A stretch of 64,000 nucleotides of DNA from CAZEKB01 sp964512225 (GTDB taxonomy: Bacteria; Myxococcota_A; UBA796; UBA9615). The notes below the pieces were generated by a model that searched no databases, had not been told where the DNA came from, and saw only the letters and a list, made by a program, of their open reading frames with translations. Both the position numbers and the translations under genes were made by a program. Of this stretch, positions 23,185 to 30,988 are shown in pieces (positions within the stretch are counted from its first letter, which is position 1; each line of letters begins with the position of its first letter). The stretch lies in contig CAZEKB010000002.1 in NCBI GenBank assembly GCA_964512225.1, forward strand, positions 86,837 to 150,836. Reading direction: 5' to 3'.

Positions 23185-24941
23185 GGGTCGCCCCCCTCGA
23201 CCGTGCGCAGGGCCTCGACGCAAGCCGCCTTCCGGGCACGGTTCCAGCCCGCCGCGCCCTTGCGGAGGGCCTGCAGCGCGCGCACCGAGCCCGCCGCGGC
23301 GAGGCCGTGCGCGGCGGCGGAGAGGGTGGTCTCCGCGTCTGCGTCGCGGCCGAAGACGCCGCTGCGCGCCTGCAGGAGCGGGCTCAGCAGCTCGAAGGCG
23401 TCGTCGCCCAGGATGCGCCCGCAGGCCACGCACAGGTCGCGGCGGGCCTTCGCGTCGAGGGCCGGCGCGCGGGCGAGGTTGGCCTCGAACCACTGCGGCG
23501 CCCCCGACGGCATGCCCACCGCGAGCAGATCCGCGGCCGCCCCCCGCACCAGGCGAGAGTGATCCAGGAGCAGCCCGAGCACGACGGGCGTGGCGGCGCG
23601 GGGCAGGACGTTGCCGTAGGACCGCAGGGCCGCGGCCCGCACCCGGGCGTCGGGGTGGTGCAGCAGGCCCTCCGCGGTCTCGGGGGGCAGCCCGTCGCCC
23701 GCGCCCGCGGTGAGGGCCAGGAGCGCGAGGATCCGACTCGGCCGGAGGCTCGTCGCGGCCGCGAGCCAGCGCCGGATGCGGGGGGCGCCCGCTTCGCAGA
23801 GCACCGCGGTCAGCAGATCTCGGCGGGGCGAAGGCGGCGAGGCCTGCACGGCGTCGATCATCGACCAGACCGCCGGGTCGGGGAGCCGCTGCACGAGCGA
23901 CGAGAGCGCCTTCACGTCCGGCTCGGCGGCGGGGTCGACCGCGAGCACGGTCTTGACGATCCGCCCCGGCTCGTAGGCGCGCCCGATGAAGCCGACTACG
24001 GCCGGGAAGCTGCCGCTGGAGGTGACCTCGGGGTCGCCGAGGAAGCGGTGCCGGTCGCCGACGAGCCGGTCGAGGCCGTGGTAGTCGTTCCGCTCCGCGA
24101 GGTCCGCCGCCACCCGGTCCGCCAGCTCCAGCGCGCGGGCCAGGGGCAGCTCCGGGCGATCCGCCACCGCGAGCCGGAGGAGGAGGTAGAAGAGCCGCGT
24201 GGCCACGTCGCCGGGCTCGAGGATGTCGTCCACGCCGTCCAGCGGCCCGGACTCGGCCCCGTCCATCAGCTCGACCGCGCCCCGGCTGGACCCCGGAGCG
24301 GAGCCGCCCTCGCTGCCCGCGGCGACCGCGTCGCCGTCCGCGTCCGGGGCGCCGGGGTCGTCGGACAACACCGGCCGGTCGCCCAGGGCTCCGGAGAAGC
24401 CCAGCAGGGCCGCGAGCGGCTCGATCGTCGATCCGTCCTCGCCGTCCGCCGCGCGACCGCTGAGCGCCTCGGCCTCCATCAGCTCGGCCACCCCCTCCAC
24501 GCCCACGTGCTTCAGCCCCTCCTGCCACAGCAGGGACTCCAGGGTCTCCTCTTCGTAGATCGCCAACGACAGGTTCGTGCGCAGCAGATCGACGAGGCGG
24601 GCCAGCTCGTCCGGGGTGATGCCCGGCTCCAGCGTGAGCCCCGCGATCCCCTCGCGGTGGAGCAGGCTCCCGAGGCCGTTGACGTCGTCCGCTTCGGGCC
24701 GAACCAGCTCGCCGCTCCAGTAGAGCCCGCCCGACGCCGTGCGCAGCTCGACGGGGCCGGTGTGGGCGAGGAGGGTCTCGAGGTCCTTCGCGGCGAGGGC
24801 CAGCGCCCGCGCCGTCTCGGCGTGTCCCCCGCCGTAGAGGCGCGCGTGCCCGTACGCCACGTGGAGCTGGTCGAGCACGCCGCGCAGCGTCCGCACGGAC
24901 TCCGGGGGCGGGCTCGGTGATTCGCCGTGGACACCAGCCAT
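23181..24941 (-). CDS. HEAT-repeat protein of unknown function
   Basis: A 586-residue soluble protein. The C-terminal 250 residues contain HEAT/armadillo-like helical pairs (for example LLHHPDARVRAAALRSYGNV, then VVLGLLLDHSRLVRGAAADL). The N-terminal 180 residues are helical with TASGGLYWSGELVR and a segment on latest-in-sequence Glu-rich helices, a layout seen in HEAT proteins beside HD-GYP genes in Myxococcota-like genomes. Between them (about 180-240) is a disordered acidic linker rich in Ala, Gly and Asp. No catalytic motif is visible; a protein-interaction role alongside the coupled HD-GYP gene is inferred. It is divergent from the Rieske gene (102-nt gap). Confidence 0.7.
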   Translation of the reverse strand: MAGVHGESPSPPPESVRTLRGVLDQLHVAYGHARLYGGGHAETARALALAAKDLETLLAHTGPVELRTASGGLYWSGELVRPEADDVNGLGSLLHREGIAGLTLEPGITPDELARLVDLLRTNLSLAIYEEETLESLLWQEGLKHVGVEGVAELMEAEALSGRAADGEDGSTIEPLAALLGFSGALGDRPVLSDDPGAPDADGDAVAAGSEGGSAPGSSRGAVELMDGAESGPLDGVDDILEPGDVATRLFYLLLRLAVADRPELPLARALELADRVAADLAERNDYHGLDRLVGDRHRFLGDPEVTSSGSFPAVVGFIGRAYEPGRIVKTVLAVDPAAEPDVKALSSLVQRLPDPAVWSMIDAVQASPPSPRRDLLTAVLCEAGAPRIRRWLAAATSLRPSRILALLALTAGAGDGLPPETAEGLLHHPDARVRAAALRSYGNVLPRAATPVVLGLLLDHSRLVRGAAADLLAVGMPSGAPQWFEANLARAPALDAKARRDLCVACGRILGDDAFELLSPLLQARSGVFGRDADAETTLSAAAHGLAAAGSVRALQALRKGAAGWNRARKAACVEALRTVEGGDP

Positions 24942-25043
24942 CGTCCGTCAGCCTACCCCCCGAACCCCCGCCCGGGCGCCGCCTCCCGGACCTCCGGGTC
25001 GGGTCGGCCTTCTGGTCGGGCGCCGGTCGTGGGAAGCTGAGTC

Positions 25044-26306
25044 GTGGCCTACGTGCGCGACGATCCCCGGCCCCAGCGGATGAACGCGTGGTTCGTCGTC
25101 CTCTCGGTGGACGAAGCGGACGCGGCGGCCCCCGGGGAGCAGCTGTCGTTCCTGGACACCTTCGTCACCCTGGTCTCCGGACCCGACGGCCTGCGCGTGC
25201 TGTTCGAGGCGCGCGACGAGATGGTCGTGCTCGTGCGGTTCGGCCTGGTGATCGTGTGGCACGGCCCCGACCTCGCCCGTCCCGACCGGCCGCCGCCGGA
25301 GCTCTTCGCCGAGCCCGCCGGCGACGAGTACTACCTCGGCGGTCGCCGCGACTACCCCGACACGCACCTCCTGGACTTCCTGGAGAACTCCGGCGACGTC
25401 CTGCACTTCAAGACCACCCACCAGTGGGCCGCCGCCGACATCGAGTGGTACGAGTACGGCGAGCACGCGATGAGATACCTGCTCGTGGGCGAGCTGCGAT
25501 ACGCCCGGAGCGCGACGCGGTGGGACAAGCGCATCGCCGGGGTCGTGCTCCCGCAGGTGCCGACCCGCACCGAGGTGAACTTCATCGGCCCGGGGTTCGT
25601 GGAGAGCCGGGCGGTCACGATCCGCGGGCTCCGCCTGAACGCGCTGGTGACCATCACCCCGAGCGGACCGAACGGGACTCGCATCTACGTGGTCCTGAAC
25701 GTCGACGTGTCCTGGATCCCCCGGCCCCTGCGTGCGCTCGTGCGCGCGCTGCCGCCCTGGAAGTCCGCCCACGACCTGCTGGCGTTCGTCTTCACCCACG
25801 CCGTGATCGACGACCTCTCCGGCGACTACCGGATCTGGTCGAAGCGGAAGTTCCTCACCGATCCCGCGCTGCTCCCGGTGGAGAGCAACGTGACCGCGAT
25901 CCGCCGGTGGGTCGAGGGGTTCTACCCGTCGGGGTTCGAGTACCCGGCCCCGGCGCCGAAGGACGTCGCCACCATGCAGTGGAGGCACCTCGACGCGGCC
26001 GCGAACATCCCCGCGGGCGAGGTGAACACCTACAACGTGTCGGGCGAGGAGCTGGTCGCCTACCGCGACGCCGACGGGGAGGTCGTCGTGCTGGACGCCT
26101 TCTGCCCGCACCACGGGGCTCACCTCGGCCACGAGAGCCGGGTGGACGACGGCTGCATCCGATGCCCGTTCCACCACTTCTACTTCAACTCCCGCGGCGA
26201 GTGCCTCGGGAACCGGCCCACCAACCCGCCGGGGACGCTGTCGCGCGTCGACACCCCGCCCCGCGAGTGGCGGCTCAGCGGGGGGACGATCGAGGTCCTC
26301 GTCTGA
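25044..26306 (+). CDS. Rieske-type non-heme iron oxygenase with permuted domain order
   Basis: A 420-residue protein. The Rieske [2Fe-2S] motif is at the C-terminal end: C354-x-H356-x17-C374-x2-H377 (FCPHHGAHLGH ... CIRCPFHHF). The mononuclear iron domain comes first: ENSGDVLHFKTTHQW provides His121 and His126, and SGDYRIWSKRKF provides the likely third ligand Asp261, matching the DxxIWxxKxY segment of KshA/DAF-36-type oxygenases. In known members the Rieske domain is N-terminal, so the order here is reversed. GTG start at 25044. The lipid-oxidation neighbours suggest a sterol or lipid substrate; a reductase partner is not in the window. Confidence 0.82.
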   Translation: MAYVRDDPRPQRMNAWFVVLSVDEADAAAPGEQLSFLDTFVTLVSGPDGLRVLFEARDEMVVLVRFGLVIVWHGPDLARPDRPPPELFAEPAGDEYYLGGRRDYPDTHLLDFLENSGDVLHFKTTHQWAAADIEWYEYGEHAMRYLLVGELRYARSATRWDKRIAGVVLPQVPTRTEVNFIGPGFVESRAVTIRGLRLNALVTITPSGPNGTRIYVVLNVDVSWIPRPLRALVRALPPWKSAHDLLAFVFTHAVIDDLSGDYRIWSKRKFLTDPALLPVESNVTAIRRWVEGFYPSGFEYPAPAPKDVATMQWRHLDAAANIPAGEVNTYNVSGEELVAYRDADGEVVVLDAFCPHHGAHLGHESRVDDGCIRCPFHHFYFNSRGECLGNRPTNPPGTLSRVDTPPREWRLSGGTIEVLV

Positions 26307-26692
26307 GGGGCGTGCGCTCGTAGTGCGCGCCGAGGCTCAGCCCCCCGGGCACGAGCTCCTCGTAGCTGCCGTACCCCACGCCGATGTCCTCGTAGGTCGC
26401 CGGGTGCCGGAACGAGACCGCGAACCAGGCGACCAGGGCCGTCCAGCCGACCAGCAGCGCGCGGCCGACCCACCGGGCCGCGAGCCGCCCACGGGTCGGC
26501 GAAGTACAGCGGGAGGATCGCGTGGTACTCGAGGCTGCTCACACCCGTCCACTGCAGGAACGGGAACGGGAACCCGAAGACCGCGTCGAACGGTCCGTCC
26601 CGGGACGGCCGGACGCAGGCCGGGCTGCTCCACTCGAGCTGCACGCAGTCCTGGATCACGACGACCCAGCAGACGAACCAGAAGACCCGCAC
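26275..26692 (-). pseudogene. Frameshifted small integral membrane protein gene
   Basis: Read on the minus strand, GTG 26692 opens a frame with a clear membrane segment (VRVFWFVCWVVVIQDC), a Cys-containing loop and VSSLEYHAILPLYFADPW. It then degenerates. One base over, the next frame reads LAARWVGRALLVGWTALVAW and continues FAVSFRHPATYEDIGVGYG to a stop at 26275. The switch lies near 26480-26495. Together they make a plausible two-to-three-TM protein of about 138 residues, so either the gene is broken by one indel or the assembly has an error. The 3' end overlaps the Rieske gene by 32 nt. No family is recognised. The flanking divergent lipoprotein ATG is at 26766. Confidence 0.5.
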
Positions 26693-26765
26693 GCCCTCAG
26701 GATCGAGGTCGTCCGCGGGTGCCGCAGCCGATTCGTGCGGGTAGGCTCGTCCCGGAGGTGGTGAC

Positions 26766-27470
26766 ATGCGCATCGGTTCGGCTTGGATCGCGGGCTTCGT
26801 CCTGGTCGGGGCGGCGTGCGTCGGGAACGGCACGATCGACACGGACGACGACGACGCCACGGACGACGACGACGCCACGGACGACGACGACGCCACGGAC
26901 GACGACGACGCGGCCGCGGAGACCTCGGCGGTCGTCGTGCAGAACATGCTCGACGACGGCTGCACCTGGTCGAACCTGAGCTTCCAGATCGAGCAGGACG
27001 GTCTGGGCATCGAGAACATCTCGGTGGTCCGCGCGGGCGACGCGTTCGGCGCGGTCGTCGAGGCGGGCCGCAGCTACCACCTGGACCTGAACGACGCCCC
27101 CGCGGCGACCTGCGACGAGTGGGGCCTGTTCCCCACCGAGACGATGGTGCTCACCAGCGACTGCTACTACTCGATGAACATCTGGTCGAACGACGCCCCC
27201 GTTCCGGACCACTGGATCCCCGGCAGCTTCATGCGCTGCGCGGGGGTCGACTACGTCGCGGGCGAGGTCCGAGCGACCTTCCAGCCCGGCACCACGGACG
27301 AGTACGCCCGCCTCCAGATCGAGGACGCGGGCGGGACGGTCGTCGTACAGACGTCGAACGATCCGGTCGCCTACCTCGTGACCGGCGACGGCGGCATGAG
27401 CGCGCCCGCGCCGACGCTCGCCCTCGCCTCCCTCGATCAGCTGGCGTTCGTCGAGCCGAACCCGATGTGA
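26766..27470 (+). CDS. Poly-Asp lipoprotein of unknown function
   Basis: A 234-residue lipoprotein. The signal ends in VLVGAAC (Cys18). The mature N-terminus has four tandem copies of TDDDDA encoded by an 18-bp repeat (26841-26912). The rest is beta-rich, with SFQIEQDGLGIENISVVRAG, YHLDLNDAPAATC and several cysteines, and no recognised domain; it resembles a small secreted beta-sandwich. Strong GGAGG 7 nt before the ATG. It lies 35 nt upstream of the kinase gene on the same strand, so the two may be co-transcribed, and the lipoprotein could be a sensor for, or target of, that pathway. This is inference from position only. Confidence 0.75.
   Translation: MRIGSAWIAGFVLVGAACVGNGTIDTDDDDATDDDDATDDDDATDDDDAAAETSAVVVQNMLDDGCTWSNLSFQIEQDGLGIENISVVRAGDAFGAVVEAGRSYHLDLNDAPAATCDEWGLFPTETMVLTSDCYYSMNIWSNDAPVPDHWIPGSFMRCAGVDYVAGEVRATFQPGTTDEYARLQIEDAGGTVVVQTSNDPVAYLVTGDGGMSAPAPTLALASLDQLAFVEPNPM
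26841..26912 (+). repeat. 18-bp minisatellite encoding (TDDDDA)x4
   Basis: Four tandem copies of an 18-bp unit (ACGGACGACGACGACGCC), the last changed at one base to end in GCG. Each adds six residues to the acidic spacer after the lipidated cysteine, so copy-number change by slippage would lengthen or shorten the spacer without a frameshift. Confidence 0.9.
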
Positions 27471-27505
27471 GCGGTCGCGGCGGGGGCCTGTGCGAACATC
27501 CCCGC

Positions 27506-29407
27506 ATGGAGGGATTGGACCGGGCCCTGGACGCCGCGCGCAGGCAGGGCGTCGACGACGATCTGCCCGTCGGCACCACGATCGACCTCCCCAGCACGCA
27601 CTCCTACCCGACGCCCCCGGAGCCCGCGCCCGGCGCCCCCCGAACCGGGCTCGCGGCGCTGCCCGCCGTCGGCGCCGACGACCTGGTCTACGTCGAGCGG
27701 ATCGGACAGGGCGGTCAAGCCACGGTGGACGCGGTGGTGCAGACGGCGCTGAGCCGGGAGGTCGCGGTCAAGCGGCCCCTGGGGATGGCGGGCCCGGAGG
27801 CGCGTGAGGGGCTGCTGAACGAGGCGCGGCTCACGGGCGCGCTCGAGCACCCGAATGTCATCCCCGTGCACCTCCTCGTCCGCCGCGACGGGCTCCCGCT
27901 GATGGTCATGAAGCGGGTCGAGGGCGTGAGCTGGCACGAGCTCATCGCCGACCCGGACCACCCCGCCTGGGAGGGCCGCCCCGCCGATCGGCTCGTCGCC
28001 CACCTCGAGATCCTGGCCCGGGTCTGCCGGGCCGTGGAGTACGCCCACAGCCGGGGCATCGTCCACCTCGACATCAAGCCCGGCAACGTGATGGTGGGCC
28101 AGTACGGCGAGGTGTACCTGATGGACTGGGGCATCGGAGGGCGCGCGGCGGACCTGCCCGGCGAGGACCCCGAGCTCGTCACGGGGACGCCGTCGTACAT
28201 GGCCCCCGAGATGGTGGAGGGCCGCCGGTTCTCGACGCTCGCGAGCGACATCTACCTGCTCGGCTCGACCCTCCATCGCGTGCTCACCGGGCGCGTGCGG
28301 AACCACGGCGCGAAGCTCGGAGAGCGGTTCGAGCGGGCGCTCCTGAGTCGGCCTGTCGCGTACGACGCCGACGTCCCCCCGGAGCTGGGTGCGATCTGCA
28401 ACACCGCGTGCAGCCGCCGGGCGGAGCGGCGGTTCGCGAGCGTCCGGGCCCTGCGGGAGGCGGTGGAGGCGTACGTCCGGCACCGGGGCGCGGTGCGCAT
28501 CATCCGGTCCGCCAAGGCCCAGCTCGCGGAGCTCGAGATGCTGGCCGCGGGCGAGCCCACGGACGCCTGGCGGCCGGGCGCGCACCAGGAGCGGCAGATG
28601 GCGCTGGCGACGGCGGTCCGCTTCGGCTTCGAGCACGCCCTGAGCGACTGGCCGGACAACCAGGACGTGATCGACGGTCTGCAGCGGGCGTTGGAGCTGT
28701 CGATCGAGCTCGAGCTGGACCGCGGGCTCCCCGAGGCCGCGCGGGCGCTGGTCGTGAAGCTGCCGCGCCCGCGCCCCGACCTCGCCGCGCGGGCGGACGC
28801 GCTCGTCGAGGAGGTCCGGGCCCGGGGCGACGCGACGGCCCGGCTCAAGAAGATCGAGTTCGACTTCGACTTCGCCGGGGAGGACACGCGGCGCAGCCTC
28901 GGCTTCGCGCTCAACGGCGTGTGCTGGTCGGGCCTCGCGCTGCTGTGGGGGCTCGCGGTGCGGGCGGGGCTGATCCGCAATACGCCGCAGGAGAGCCTCC
29001 TGCTCGCGGTGGCGGGGACCGCCGCGATCGCGCTGTCGCTCTACCAGGTGCGGGGGCTGATGCTCGACAACCGCATCCGCCGGCGGTTCACGGCCGCCTT
29101 CGCCGTCTACGTGGGCGTCTTCGACCTGAACCACCTCGTCGGGTTCATCCGGGACATGCCCCTCACCGACCTCATCCTCGCCGACCACGCGATCCTGGTG
29201 GCCTTCGTGGGCTTCCTCGCGGCCCTGATCCACCGGGCGCTCTTCGCCGCCTTCGCGATCGCCGTGGCCGCCCTGCTCGCCACGGCGCTGTGGCCCGATC
29301 GGATGTACGAGATCATCGCCCTGGACCTCCTCGGCATCAACTTCGTCTTCGCCTGGGTCACACGACCCGGCACCGAGGGCGCCGACATCCTGGCCGGAGG
29401 CCGTTGA
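27506..29407 (+). CDS. Membrane Ser/Thr protein kinase (Hanks type)
   Basis: A 633-residue kinase. Catalytic domain about 60-340: glycine loop IGQGGQATVDAV, Lys89 in EVAVKRP, Glu106 in the C-helix, catalytic loop IVHLDIKPGN (Asp189, Lys191, Asn194), MDWG in place of DFG (Asp207) and GTPSYMAPEM. All residues for activity are present. HLD and DWG variants are common in myxobacterial kinases. After a helical middle region (about 340-455), the C-terminus has about five hydrophobic helices (ALLWGLAVRAG, LLLAVAGTAAIALSLY and on), so the kinase is held in the membrane without a large external sensor. ATG 27506 was chosen from the kinase-type N-terminus. Next is usp, 46 nt away. Confidence 0.92.
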   Translation: MEGLDRALDAARRQGVDDDLPVGTTIDLPSTHSYPTPPEPAPGAPRTGLAALPAVGADDLVYVERIGQGGQATVDAVVQTALSREVAVKRPLGMAGPEAREGLLNEARLTGALEHPNVIPVHLLVRRDGLPLMVMKRVEGVSWHELIADPDHPAWEGRPADRLVAHLEILARVCRAVEYAHSRGIVHLDIKPGNVMVGQYGEVYLMDWGIGGRAADLPGEDPELVTGTPSYMAPEMVEGRRFSTLASDIYLLGSTLHRVLTGRVRNHGAKLGERFERALLSRPVAYDADVPPELGAICNTACSRRAERRFASVRALREAVEAYVRHRGAVRIIRSAKAQLAELEMLAAGEPTDAWRPGAHQERQMALATAVRFGFEHALSDWPDNQDVIDGLQRALELSIELELDRGLPEAARALVVKLPRPRPDLAARADALVEEVRARGDATARLKKIEFDFDFAGEDTRRSLGFALNGVCWSGLALLWGLAVRAGLIRNTPQESLLLAVAGTAAIALSLYQVRGLMLDNRIRRRFTAAFAVYVGVFDLNHLVGFIRDMPLTDLILADHAILVAFVGFLAALIHRALFAAFAIAVAALLATALWPDRMYEIIALDLLGINFVFAWVTRPGTEGADILAGGR

Positions 29408-29453
29408 CGGCCGGCACGCCCCTTGCTGCTTCGTGGGGTGGAAGGGAGCGACC

Positions 29454-29906
29454 ATGTCCCACGGCTACCCCCCCTCGAGAATCCTCGCCGCCCTCGACTT
29501 CTCCACCCTCTCCCGCAACGCCCTCGCCTATGGCGCAGGCCTCGCGCGCGCCGCGGACGCCGAGCTGATCCTGGTGCACGTCGCCGACCCGGTGGCGCCG
29601 GAGCTGCCCCCCGGCGCGTCCCCCACGCAGGGGCGGATGATGGAGCTGGTCGAGGCTCGCAACGTCTCGGTCCGCGCCCGCCTCACGAAGGAGATGAACG
29701 CCTTCGGGGAGGACTACGACACGTGGTCGGCCCTCGTCGTCGACGGGGAGCCCGCCGAGGCGATCGCTCGCGTCGCCGTGGAGCGCGACTGCCACCTCAT
29801 CGTCCTCGGATCCCACGGGAGGGCGGGCCTGCAGCGGCTGTTCCTGGGGTCGGTCGCCGAGGAGGTCATGCGTCGCGCCCACTGCCCGGTGCTGGTCCTC
29901 CGATGA
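29454..29906 (+). CDS. Universal stress protein (UspA family)
   Basis: A 150-residue cytoplasmic stress protein. The N-terminal strand and helix (RILAALDFSTLSRNALAYGA) and the ATP-binding consensus G-2x-G-9x-G-S (GSHGRAGLQRLFLGSVAEEV) before the terminal HCPVLVLR are typical, so it probably binds ATP. GGGAG at good spacing fixes ATG 29454. The stop overlaps the start of the FNT transporter gene (ATGA), which couples the two; UspA proteins next to transporters often regulate them. Confidence 0.92.
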   Translation: MSHGYPPSRILAALDFSTLSRNALAYGAGLARAADAELILVHVADPVAPELPPGASPTQGRMMELVEARNVSVRARLTKEMNAFGEDYDTWSALVVDGEPAEAIARVAVERDCHLIVLGSHGRAGLQRLFLGSVAEEVMRRAHCPVLVLR

Positions 29907-30757
29907 CCCGGGGGGAGGCGTCGCTCGACGCCCTCCTACCCGCGGAGATGGCGGCCAAGGCCGAGGACGTCGGGGTCCGAAAGGCCTCGCTCGATGCCTA
30001 CTCCACCTTCCTGCTGGCGGTCCTCGCGGGCGCCTTCATCGGCCTCGGCGCGGTGTTCGCCACGACCGTCGGCGCGGGCGCCGGCGACCTGCCCTGGGGC
30101 GTCGGGCGCCTCCTCGTCGGCACCGTCTTCAGCCTCGGCCTCGTGCTCGTCGTGGTGGGGGGCGCGGAGCTGTTCACGGGGAACAACCTGATCGTCATGG
30201 CCTGGGCCGCGCGTCGCGTCGACACCGGCGCGCTGCTGAAGAACTGGGCGATCGTCTACGTGGGGAACTTCGTCGGCTCGGTCGGGACCGCGGTGCTGGT
30301 ATTCGTAGGGGGGCACCACTCCTTCGGCGGCGGCGAGGTGGGCCGGGTCGCCCTCGGGATCGCGGAGGCGAAGCTGGACCTCGGGTTCGTGCAGGCGATC
30401 GCCCTGGGCGTCCTGTGCAACGCCCTCGTATGCCTCGCCGTGTGGCTGACCCTGAGCGCGCGGACCGTCGCGGGCAAGGTCGCCGCGATCGTGCCCCCCA
30501 TCGCCGCCTTCGTGGCGGCGGGGTTCGAGCACTCGGTCGCCAACATGTACTTCGTGCCCCAGGCCCTGCTGATTCGAGCGGGCGCCGACGACGGCTTCTG
30601 GAGCGCGATCTCCTCGTCGCCGGGCAGCTACGAAGCCCTGACCATGCAGGCCTTCCTCGTGGACAACCTGCTCCCGGTCACCCTCGGCAACATCGTGGGC
30701 GGGGCCGGTCTGGTGGGGCTCGTCTACTGGGCGATCTACCTGCGTCGGCGCACGTAG
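29903..30757 (+). CDS. Formate/nitrite transporter family protein
   Basis: A 284-residue FNT-family channel with six to seven TM helices that should form a pentamer moving formate, nitrite or a similar monovalent anion. Visible hallmarks: GGAELFTGNNLIVMAW, KNWAIVYVGNFVGS, GVLCNALVCLAVWL, AAGFEHSVANMYFVP and LPVTLGNIVGGAGLVG, corresponding to the family's conserved Asn and Gly/His pore-lining motifs. The ATG overlaps the usp stop by four bases. A strong stem-loop at 30781-30812 follows the stop. FNT substrate cannot be chosen from these motifs alone. Confidence 0.92.
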   Translation: MTRGEASLDALLPAEMAAKAEDVGVRKASLDAYSTFLLAVLAGAFIGLGAVFATTVGAGAGDLPWGVGRLLVGTVFSLGLVLVVVGGAELFTGNNLIVMAWAARRVDTGALLKNWAIVYVGNFVGSVGTAVLVFVGGHHSFGGGEVGRVALGIAEAKLDLGFVQAIALGVLCNALVCLAVWLTLSARTVAGKVAAIVPPIAAFVAAGFEHSVANMYFVPQALLIRAGADDGFWSAISSSPGSYEALTMQAFLVDNLLPVTLGNIVGGAGLVGLVYWAIYLRRRT

Positions 30758-30780
30758 CGAGGGCTCGGTCGGTCGGGATG

Positions 30781-30812
30781 CCCCGGGCTGTGTCGGGCGG
30801 CACAGCTCGGGG
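30781..30812 (+). terminator. Stem-loop terminator candidate after the FNT gene
   Basis: CCCCGGGCTGTG (30781-30792) and CACAGCTCGGGG (30801-30812) pair over 12 positions with one G-U wobble and an 8-nt loop. It lies 23 nt past the FNT stop. There is no run of T after it, so a factor-assisted or structural stop is more likely than a classic intrinsic terminator. Confidence 0.5.
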
Positions 30813-30891
30813 GAGGTCCTTGTGTGAGGCACAACGACCAATCCTCGAACCCGCGGGGTGGGCCCGGCCGAGGCGCCGGGCACGACGATGG

Positions 30892-30938
30892 CGGTCACTG
30901 CTGTGACCGGCCAAGATTCTCAACATCATCTCAACATC
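30892..30938 (+). promoter_or_regulatory. Palindrome plus 11-bp direct repeats ahead of the glycosidase gene
   Basis: CGGTCAC TGCT GTGACCG (30892-30909) is a perfect 7-bp-arm palindrome. Right after it TCTCAACATC occurs twice with 11-bp spacing (30918 and 30929), that is, CTCAACAT-CAT-CTCAACAT. Two 8-bp repeats with a 3-bp gap is the layout of OmpR/PhoB-type boxes, and the sequence is close to the cyanobacterial Pho box. Located 50-97 nt upstream of the ATG at 30989. Confidence 0.45.
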
Positions 30939-30988
30939 TTCGTCGCACCCCTCTCCTAGTTTCCGGCGCGCCGACGGAGGAGTGCGCC

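Noticed and set aside
21450..24528. Long frame joining the HD-GYP region with upstream sequence antisense or out of frame with the HEAT gene
   Set aside because: The upstream part is Arg/Gly-rich and overlaps the HEAT gene in another frame; the GTG at 23184 in a GTGA overlap is the better start.
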